Below, piece after piece: positions 55,831-64,000 of a stretch of 64,000 bases of DNA. Position numbers and translations under genes: made by a program. The notes under the pieces were generated by a model, which made no database searches, was not told the DNA's origin, and saw only the letters and a program-made list of their open reading frames with translations. Origin of the DNA: Plasmopara viticola (taxonomy: Eukaryota > Oomycota > Peronosporomycetes > Peronosporales > Peronosporaceae); NCBI GenBank assembly GCA_001695595.3, contig MBPM02000104.1:124001-188000 (forward strand). Direction: 5' to 3'. Within the stretch, counting starts at the first letter, position 1, and every line of letters starts with the position of its first letter.

Positions 55831-57658
55831 ATCGTCGCCCCTTGATTCGCCAAGTTCGCACATAAAAGTCTAAGCCACACAGCTTCTTGTTCGTTGTGTA
55901 GCCACTGGAAGCGCCATGTATTCGGCTTCCCTCGATGAAAGTGCCACCGTTTGCTGTTCTTGCTTCGCCAGCTGACACATCCGCCATTTAACTTGAACAA
56001 GTATCCGCTTGGGCTTCTGCGAGACTCATTGTCTCCAGCCCAATCTGCATCTGAACAGCCTATAAGTTTAGCGGAGCCATCACGTGTAAAATCGATTCCA
56101 TATGTTGATGTTGCTTGAAGATACCGCAGTACGCGCTTAGAGCTTGCCAGTGTGTCGGACACGGATCGGTTGCGACTTGGCTCAGCACTCCCACTGTTGC
56201 TGCAAGATCTGGACAAGTAGCAACCATCAAGTACATGATACCACCGACAGCACTTGGATACGGCTCGTTTCTCATTATGTCCTTGTGCTTGCATTCACCA
56301 TTGCACATTTTATTGGTCAGCTTCAATCCTGGATCTTGAGGAGTCTTTTCTGGCTTGCAATATTGCATCCCAAACTTAAGCAGAATCGACTAGATAAACT
56401 TGGTTTGCCGCATCGTAATTTGACCTTTAGCGCTATAATGATTGATCTCCATCTCGAGAAAGATTACTAGCTCGCCGATGTCTGTCATCTCGAATCGTTC
56501 GCTTAGCGCTGGTTTGGTTGTTGAAAGCAAGATGTCGTCACAGCTCGCAACAATCAAGTCGTCAACGTAGAGCACCACAAAAATCATTGACTTGTCTCTG
56601 CGTTTGTTGTATACGCAGTGATCTGACTCGCTCTTGATAAACCATTTTAGCCATGAAATCATCAATCGTTCGGTTCCACATCCGTGGCGACTGCTTCAAA
56701 CCGTAGAGCGAACACTTGAGCTTGCACACATGCTTTGGTCAACTTGGGTCAGCATATCCATCCGGTTGTTGCATATAGATGTCTTCGTTCAGAGTACCAT
56801 TAAGAAACGCAGTTTTGACGTCCGTTTGGTGGAGCTTGAGATCATACTTGGCAGCCAGGCTAAGCACAATGCGAATTGACGTAAACTTGGCTACGGGTGA
56901 AAAAGTCTCCTCGTAATCCACACCATACTTCTGCGAGAAACCTTTTGCAACCAGCCGTGCTTTAAAGCGCTCAAGGCCTCCGTCTTGGTTCTCCTTGACA
57001 CGAAAGACCCAGAGACGATCGATCGCTTTTCGTCCCTTCGGCAGCGGAACTATATCCCATGTCTCGCTCTTCATCAGAGAGTCAATTTCGGAGTCGCAGG
57101 CCTCCGTCCACTTGCACGCGTCATCAATTCCATTGCCGACTTGTGAGTCGTCGGCTTTTCTCCCACTGAATACATGACGTGTGCTGCTTCAAAGCCTTCA
57201 TTTTCTCTGCCTATTGCGGAGGCCGACACTTCTTCAAGCGTCGACCGCTGGTAAAACGGCGCGTGTCGCTTGGATCTCGGATTTTCCGTCACCTTTCAAG
57301 CGACTGATTTCTTGTAAGCCGTCAGGCCCCGGAATCGTAATCAATGTCGCGTTTCGGCACCTGATCATCATCCACTTTTGACTCTTCATGTCCATTTTCG
57401 GTGCTTGATTCTGCATCGGCATCAGTAACACTGTCGTTTTGTTCACCCACCAGCTCAACAACCTAGATGTTGTTGTGCCTTCCTTTGTCGAAAACCTCCT
57501 CTTTGAATTGTGCATCGCGACTCATTAGAATGCGTCCGGTCGAAATTTCTTCAGCATGGTATGTCTTTGCATTCTCCGAATAGCTCTAATTTCGACACGA
57601 GCCTTCACGTCAAGGTTGGAGCGCTTCTCCTTCGGAACGTGGACATACGCATGACATC
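55831..57658 (-). pseudogene. E18: decayed family II pol (RNase H, RT, linker, integrase end)
   Basis: Right to left: integrase C-terminus (HVPKEKRSNLDVKA), acidic linker, RT ([43 protein letters not shown]) and the start of RNase H (DADWAGDNESRRSPSGY). At least six shifts or stops scatter it over frames. RT motif A has QTD in place of QMD. It hosts E16 on its left (ATCGT) and E19 on its right (ACATC at 57654-57658). No LTR remains. Confidence 0.87.
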
Positions 57659-57950
57659 TGTTGGATTTCTGAAGCGAAGGAGTGGGGAGCGAAGCTTGCG
57701 GGGAGCGAAGAGCGAAGAAGGCACTTGAGCTGTTGAAGGAAGATTCGAAAGTGATCCATTTAGTGTTAGTTCTAGCTGATGAGACATGCACTAGCTCTTC
57801 CCATCATTTAGTTCGTCTAATCACGATCATTCCTTACTCGTCCAATCATCCTGCTCGTCTAATCAACGTGCGATCGTATTGGACCGGTTCGGGCTAACCA
57901 CTTAATGGGTGCAGCTGGTACATTGTACCATAAACCGGTTACCCTTAACA
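57659..57950 (-). repeat. E19 3' LTR (292 bp, C-type)
   Basis: Matches the E10 LTRs with several substitutions (for example CATCC versus ATTC after GTGATC, and TAACCACTTAATG). Confidence 0.94.
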
Positions 57951-57957
57951 CGCCTTC

Positions 57958-59666
57958 TCAATGCGAACACGCGTGGATGCCGAGAGCTGTCGTTATGTCC
58001 TTGTGACGTGGTCCTGGAAGAGTCTTGGTCATGATGTCCGCGAGCATGATGACTGTCTCGCAGTACTCCAGCTTGACTCCACCGCGTTTGACTTCATCAC
58101 GGATGTGATGGTACTTGATGTCGATGTGCTTGGCACGTCCATGGTTCACTGGATTCTTCGTCATCTTGATGCATGACTGATTGTCCTCAAAGATCTTGAG
58201 CTACGGCGTCGTCTCATTCGCAGCCGTCAAAATCTCGTGCAGGAGATGATGGATCCACTTGCCTTCTTGTATAGCCAGACTTAGAGCGATGTACTCTGCT
58301 TCGCTGGTAGAGAGCGACACACTTGACTGCTTCTTGCTTCCCCAACTGATGGGTGCGTTCATCAATATGAACGCGTAGCCCGAAGTCGACTTGCGGTCCG
58401 TGTGGTCACCTGCCCAGTCCGCGTCCAAGTATGCGCGGAAGTCCACTTTGTTTCCGGTCTTTAAACAGGATCCATGCGACTTGGTTCCTTGGAGGTAGCG
58501 GAGAATTCTCTTGACTACAGTCCAATGCTCGTCTCGAGGGTTTTCCATAAACCGCGACGCATATCCAACGGCAAAGGCGATATCCGGGCGAGTCGCTGTC
58601 ATTAGATGCATAAGTGCACCGATTGCTTCACGGAACGGAACGCTTGTTGCTGTCGGCCTGTCACTTGGCACAAGTCGAGTGCTTGGATCCGCCGGGCTTA
58701 CAACGGGCTTGCTGTCGTGCATGCCGAAGCGCTTGAGTATGTCTTCGATGTAGCACCGCTGGCACACTGTCACACTGCCGTCAGAGTTTTTCACCAGCTC
58801 CATACCCAGGACGAAGACGCATTCACCGCTGTCCGTCATCTCGAAGCGCGTCTTCAAGTCATTCTTGGTGCGCGCGATAAGGTCGGTCGAGCTTCCTGTG
58901 ACGAGTACATCGTCGACGTAAACCAGAAGCAGTACGCAGTGGACATCCACAATCTTGATGTACAGGCAGGGATCGAAAGCCGAAACTTGGAAGCCGATGG
59001 AGCACACAAACTAGTCAAAGATCTCGTTCCAGACTCGCGAGGCTTGCTTGAGTCCATAGATAGCCTTGACCAGCTCGAGACAGTCGAAGTCATCATTGAG
59101 CTTAACTCCTTCTGGCGTTGTGCAAAACACTTGCTCCTTCATGACGCCGTACAAAAATGCCGTCACCACATCCAGCTGGTCGAGAGGCCAGTCGAAGTAC
59201 TTGGCAATCGCAATGACCATTCGTGAGGTTACATACTTGATAACAGGCGAGAATGTCTCCGTGTAGTCGATGCCGTACTTTTGCTTGAACCCCTTCGCAA
59301 CTAGGCGCGCTTTATACTTCTCAATCGATCATCAGCTTTGCGCTTGATCTTGAGTACCCATTTGGTTCTGATGGCACGTTGTCCATTCGGTAGTTTTGCC
59401 GCTCGGAATACTCCACGAAGTCGCATCGACTCAAGCTCGCCTTGAATGGCTTTGCGCCAGTGCACCTGTTCCGGTCCATTAACTGCGTCTTGATATGTCG
59501 TTGGCTCGGAAAGGTCAGTAATTCCACAGCGTTGGCGCTTGCTCGCCATGATCCATCCGCTGGAGACGTGCCGTCTTCGTGAACTTGGCCGTCTTTTCCT
59601 TCTTCATCCACCATAGTGGGCATGCCTGGTCGGCGTTTAGCTTGAGGCTGAACGGGATCTTCGGGT
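57958..59666 (-). pseudogene. E19 linker, RT and RNase H (family I), several lesions
   Basis: RT begins after AVNGPEQVHWRKAIQGELES; a one-base loss near 59330 shifts frame in [20 protein letters not shown] and [13 protein letters not shown] are open to a TAG near 59011 (Glu in DEF), then [11 protein letters not shown] and RNase H follow to a TAG at about 58201 (Glu of PELK). The tail MTKNPVNHGRAK to GIHACSH ends at 57958. At the position of the E10 stop this copy has TCA (Ser). Confidence 0.9.
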
Positions 59667-59760
59667 CTAATTGAAATCACTCTTAACTTGTCCAATAATG
59701 GATACAGCTGGTACATGGGTACAACTGGTACTTTGTACCATAAACCGGTTACCCTCAACA
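59667..59760 (-). repeat. E19 5' LTR remnant (94 bp)
   Basis: The first part of a C-type LTR in element orientation, TGTTGAGGGTAACCGG followed by TGGTACAAAGTACCA. It is diverged from the 3' LTR and may come from a related copy. Confidence 0.7.
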
Positions 59761-59823
59761 ATTTCCAAATTTAGCACGACGTTCTCGTAGCTTTTTGGTA
59801 GACTCCGAAGCCGACAAATCGCT
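59761..59823 (-). pseudogene. E21: family I gag scrap
   Basis: 63 bp encode [20 protein letters not shown] on the minus strand, a conserved gag helix of family I. It is bounded by the E19 LTR remnant and the E20 LTR. Confidence 0.8.
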
Positions 59824-59831
59824 CTTAAAAA

Positions 59832-60148
59832 TGAAGCACTTGAGCTGTAGATGAAAAATGCAAAAGTGAGTTTATATTTAAAGGTCCTTAGTTCGCTGTG
59901 CTACATCTAAGCCTGTCTAAAATATTCTACCAAATATTCTACTGAATTCTTTTACTGGACTTATCTTGATACTGACTTACCTTAGCCAATCAGAGAGTGA
60001 CACGTCGTTGTCCCATCCTGGGCGCAATTATCACCATCCGGGCGCGATCATCTTGGGTGTTATCATCGAGGACGAAATCAAATCGATAAGTCATATGTAC
60101 CTTACCGGTACAATACTGCTGGTCGAGGCGTCAGATCGTTTGACAACA
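59832..60148 (-). repeat. E20 3' LTR (about 317 bp)
   Basis: A divergent LTR with the family II end TTTGACAACA, the GGTCCTTAGTTCGC block and altered GGGCGCAAT units. The left boundary (TGAAGCACTTGAGC) is a judgement. Confidence 0.75.
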
Positions 60149-63100
60149 CTCCCACTCGACTCGACCGCCGTTGGTGCTTGAACGCCGAGCATGATCCAAA
60201 GTTTGAAAAATTGCGTAGCTGGAATAGACTTCGTCATGATGTCGGCAAGCATATCTTGAGCTGGACAGCACTCGAACACCACTTGAACGGCTGCAACCAT
60301 TTCGCGTACAAAGTGGTATCGAATGTCGATGTGCTTAGCGCGATCGCGCCTTGGCTGTCTACATAGACCTCGAACGCATCGTCACCCCTTGATTCGCCGA
60401 GTTCGCACATAAAAGTCTTAAGCCACAAAGCTTCTTGTGTAGCCTCTGGAAGCGCCATGTATTCGGCTTCTGTCGATGAAAGTGCCATTGTCCGCTGTTT
60501 CTTGCTTCTCCAGCTGATACATCAGCCATTTAGCTTTTACAAGTATCCGCTTGGGCTTCTGCGAAGCCTAATGTCCCCAGCCCAATCTGCATATGAATAG
60601 CCCATAAGTTTAGCGGTGCCATCACGTGTAAAGTCGAGTCCATATGTTGATGTTGCTCGAAGATACCGCAGTACGCGCTTAGAGCTTGCCAGTTTGTCGG
60701 ACACGGATCGGCTGCGAATTTGCTCAGCACTCCCACTGCTGCTGCAAATCTGGACGAGTAGCAACCATCAAATACATGGTGCCACCGACAGCACTTCGAT
60801 ACGGCACGTCCTTCAATGTTTCTTCGTGTTTGCAGCCGCCTTCACACATGTTCTTCATTGACTCAAGTCCAGGGTTTTGTGGCGTCCTCACAGGCTTACT
60901 GTCGTGCATGCTAAATTTGATCAATATTGCCGCATCGTTACTTGCCGGATTTGTGGTCGCACTAATCTCAACACTGAGTAATCTTGAATTCACCAAGATC
61001 TGTCATCCCAAGCCAATCGCTCAGATTACGCTTAGTCGACCCGAGGAGCTCTTTGTTGCCACTTGCGATGATAATGTCGTCAACGTAAAAACCCACAAAA
61101 TTCACGTCACCATTACCATTCCGTTTGACGTACACACAATGGTCTGAATCGCACTTGCCAAAACCCTCTTTAAGCATGAAATCATCAATGGTTTGATTCC
61201 ACATACGAAGTGACTGTTTTTATCCGCACGATGCTCGCTTAAGCTTGCACACGTGATCGGGGTGAAGTGCGTCAACATAGCCGCCCGACTGTGTCTTCGT
61301 CGAGCATAGCGTTCAGAAACGCCGTCTTTTTATCCATCTGGTAGAGCAAAAAATTATACCTGGCTGCCAAACTCAGCACGATCCGAATCGAGGTGAACCT
61401 GGCCATAGGCGCAAAAGTCTCCTCATAGTCGATACCAAACTTCTTTGAAAAAAACCTTTGCAACCAGTTGAGCCTTGTATCACTCAACTTGATCATCTTG
61501 AATTTCTTTGACACGAAACACCCATCTACAGCCGATCGCTTTGCGTCCTTTCGGCAGTTGCACAATATCTCAGATGTCATTCCTTAGCAGCGAGTCGCAC
61601 TCCGAGTTGCATGCTTCTTTTCATTTGCTTGCGTTCTTGGATTCCTTAGCCGACTCAAACGTACTTGGCATATCTCCCTCTGAACCCATGCCGTATGCAG
61701 CTTCAAAGCTTAATTCGTCTTGAGCTGTTGCTGACATCTCATCGAGGCCTTGGGTTTCTGCTATGCCGAGTAGAACGCTTGACGCTTGGGGTCTCTGTCG
61801 TCTTCTCTGAGGACTACATCCGTTGATGTTTTTTTGCTGGTGGACTCGTTAAGACCTTAAAATGTGCTGTGCTGTGCGAACCGCTTAGCACTTCTGGTCT
61901 CAGTGGCCTTCTCCAACGAATCCGTTCTCTGGTGTCTCTAAATACCAAGTTTCTCTTTGTTTTCTTCCATCTCAGAATCATTATTATGGTCTTCATCCTT
62001 ATGCTGCGTTTTCTCATCCGTTGAATCGTCATCATGTATGTCAACTCCTTCTTGACAAGAAGTACGCCTTCCAATGTCGAAAACGTCTTCCATAAATTGC
62101 GCACCCCGACTAACCAGCTTACGACCACTTATGAGCTCCTCGAACCGATATACTTTTTATGATTCGAATATCGGATAAATTTGCAGCGTACCGATCGAGC
62201 ATCAAACTTTGCGCGCTTCTCCTTGTGCATCGTCACATACACATGGCAGTCAAAGACTTTCAGGTTTGCAAGTAATGGCTTCTTTCCCGTCCAAGCTTGA
62301 TATGGCGACACGTCTTGGCTGAGATTACACGTTGGACACCGATTTTGACGAAACGTAGCCGTCATAACTGCTTCACCCCAGCACACCTTCGACAATCCGG
62401 CATGCTCCATGATGCAGCGTGAACAAACCACCAATGTTTTCTTCATTCGCTTCGCAACTCCGTTTAGCTGAAGAGTGTAAGGCGGCGTAAATTTCTGCAC
62501 GATTCCATGATCGCTGCAAATCTTGGCCATTTTGCTCGAGGTGTACTCTCCGCCATTATCACTGCGAAGCGTTCTTACTCGCTTACTTGTTTGGGTACGA
62601 GCAAGATCGACAAAATTTGCAAATTTCGCGGCTACCTCCTTCCGGCTTATTTTGAAGCATGTACACCATACAGAAATATGACTCGTCATCATTGAATGTA
62701 ACAAAGTACACCATGCAGAAATGTGACTTGTCATCGATAAATGTAACAAAGAAGCGCTTTCCACCAAATGTCGGTGTCTGCATCGGCCCACACACACATC
62801 AATGTGAATTTCCTCAAGCACTTGCCTTGAACGGCTTGACGAAAAATTCGAAACCTCACTCTCGTTTTTTTACCAAGTGAGCAGCACCCGTCACACTTCT
62901 TTCACTGCTTAACTGAATCCAGGTCAAGTCCATAGCCGTACTTTTTCTTTATCATAGTGTCGAGACCACCATAGCTTATGTGACTAAATCGAAGGCGCCA
63001 GAGGTACGAATTGGTGTCCCCATGGCATCCCATTAAGTTGTCACATTTGCCATTTCAGGTGAAATCGGTGTCATGCAGAGCATAAACAACGCTTTTGGTT

Positions 63101-64000
63101 TGCGAGCACCAAGCTTTCATCGCGAATCTTTTGCATTAGCAAAACAAACATCTTGCTCAAAAGTACCTGATCCGATATCCTTCGTAGAAACGGCCCACTA
63201 AAAACAAATTTTGCAGGAGGTACGAAATGTGCCACACACCTGTAGGCACACCTTTCTTGAATCCACAAGGTATATGCATTGACATATTATGCCACCCATT
63301 CCGACCGCTTGAACAGCATGTCATCAGGAACGTGTACGTCCACCGAATAACAGTCCATCGCATATCCTTTCGATTACGTCATATGCTGAATTGCACCCGA
63401 GTCTACTAGCCAAACGCAGCTTGACTTGGTAGCACTTAAGTCACCACACACCAAAAATAGGAGATTGCTAGAGTCATCTTCAGCTTGTGTGACATTCGCT
63501 TGCCGTGACCTTTGCCGCCCCGCATTGTCGAGAAGCCGCACGGGAAACTTGGCAATCTAATGCCCTTGTTCTCCACAGCAATGGCAAGGCTCACTTGTAT
63601 TTCTTTGCCTGCACAAAACCTCCTTTGCGCTTGTTGCTATCATTAACCATGAACGCTTGCCCTTGGCTGTGCACGGCTTCATCGATGCCGCCTTGCGCTT
63701 CATGTCCTCATGTAGTACCCAAAATGTCACGAGCTTCTACGTCAATGTATTAGCACGTGACTTCGGCGCCGTAATGAGAACTTCGTACGATTCACTCAAG
63801 CTGCTCAAAAGCGTGATAATCAAGTCGTCCTCGCTATCCGGATCTCCGATAGCATCAAGCTTTTCCGCTAGTATCCTTTACTTGTTGATGTGCTGAAGTA
63901 CATCATCACCTTCATCCATCGCTGCTTGTCAGGAAACGTCGACGCAGAAAGAGTCGATTGGCAAGGCTCTATACCTCAAAATGGCCTTCGAGCCTTGTCC
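60149..64000 (-). pseudogene. E20 gag-pol (family II), heavily decayed
   Basis: Right to left the order is gag (LEGHFE motif at the right edge), knuckle (near 63560), protease (VDSGA near 63390), HHCC region (near 62900-63000), integrase DDE with RSDNGGEYTSSKMAK and LNGVAKRMKKT (the catalytic Glu is replaced by Lys), acidic linker, RT (QMDKKTAFLN with Lys for Val, FYVDDIIIAS) and RNase H (LSSTEAEYMALPEATQEA). Dozens of shifts and stops break it. A tandem duplication of about 42 bp lies at about 62665-62750. Not functional. Confidence 0.87.

Larger units (their letters stand above)
57659..59760 (-). mobile_element. E19: family I element with C-type LTRs, large internal deletion
   Basis: 3' LTR 57659-57950, RNase H and RT (57951-59666), then a direct jump at 59666 from the linker into a 94-bp LTR remnant (59667-59760). 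Gag, protease and integrase are gone. It is a sister of E10. Confidence 0.9.
59832..64000 (-). mobile_element. E20: old family II element, 3' LTR to gag, runs off the right edge
   Basis: 3' LTR about 59832-60148, polypurine tract next to it (CTCCCACTCG on the plus strand), then RNase H to gag. Divergence and the number of lesions exceed all other copies, so this is the oldest layer here. Confidence 0.87.

Noticed and set aside
62640..62760. Tandem duplication of about 42 bp in E20 integrase
   Set aside because: Ordinary slippage in a decayed element; no wider significance.
1..64000. Host genes, secreted effector genes, tRNA or rRNA genes
   Set aside because: Every stretch above 300 bp can be assigned to a copia element or its LTR; no independent coding region or tRNA fold was seen.

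Overview
This 64-kb window holds no recognisable host gene, tRNA or rRNA. It is built almost entirely from Ty1/copia-type LTR retrotransposons, nested inside one another and mostly in various stages of decay. The pol order is protease, integrase, reverse transcriptase (RT), RNase H, which defines Ty1/copia rather than Ty3/gypsy. The intron-less, roughly balanced-GC sequence and the wording of the two polyprotein families look most like the repeat-rich, gene-poor compartments of an oomycete such as Phytophthora. That assignment is inference from remembered family resemblance, not from a search.

Two polyprotein families alternate. Family I starts MSP(S/T/N), has a gag core beginning [10 protein letters not shown], a CCHC knuckle of the type CTYCGKLGH, protease IDSGAT and RT YVDDV, and ends just before a G-rich polypurine tract. 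Family II also starts MSPS, has a gag core beginning INKFDGTNFHTWKF, a knuckle CHYCG.GHWIAKC, protease VDSGAT and RT YVDDL, and reads through its polypurine tract into the 3' LTR. I label copies E1-E21. Most lie on the minus strand; E4, E8 and E12 lie on the plus strand.

Layout: 1-13584 is E2 (family II), split by E1 (81-4699, target duplication CCACT) and E3 (6334-11241, CCAAG). 13585-21675 is a rearranged block of truncated pieces (E1-type LTR scrap, E4, E5, E6, E7, E8). 21676-38916 is a five-deep nest: E10 (24219-28866, GACTT) in E9 (21752-31062, TTCAG) in E11 in plus-strand E12 in E13. 38917-43554 is E14, the only copy with an uninterrupted polyprotein (1,376 residues); it shares a chimeric LTR with E13. 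43555-57658 continues with E15 in E16, which also hosts E17 (48679-53291, ACTTG), and E16 sits in E18. 57659-64000 holds E19, a gag scrap (E21) and the old, heavily decayed E20.

The most interesting shared feature is extreme compaction. In all 14 preserved 5' ends, from both families, the gag-pol ATG lies inside the primer binding site, GGTTATGAGCCC. This matches the anticodon arm of initiator tRNA-Met (half-tRNA priming as in Drosophila copia and yeast Ty5), so the anticodon that pairs with the start codon in translation could pair with the same AUG during priming. At the other end, family I stops inside its polypurine tract and family II stops inside the LTR, leaving almost no non-coding internal DNA. 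Other themes are LTR modules exchanged between families, mosaic elements, defective lineages that kept transposing, and LTR-LTR recombination that removed the left halves of several nests.
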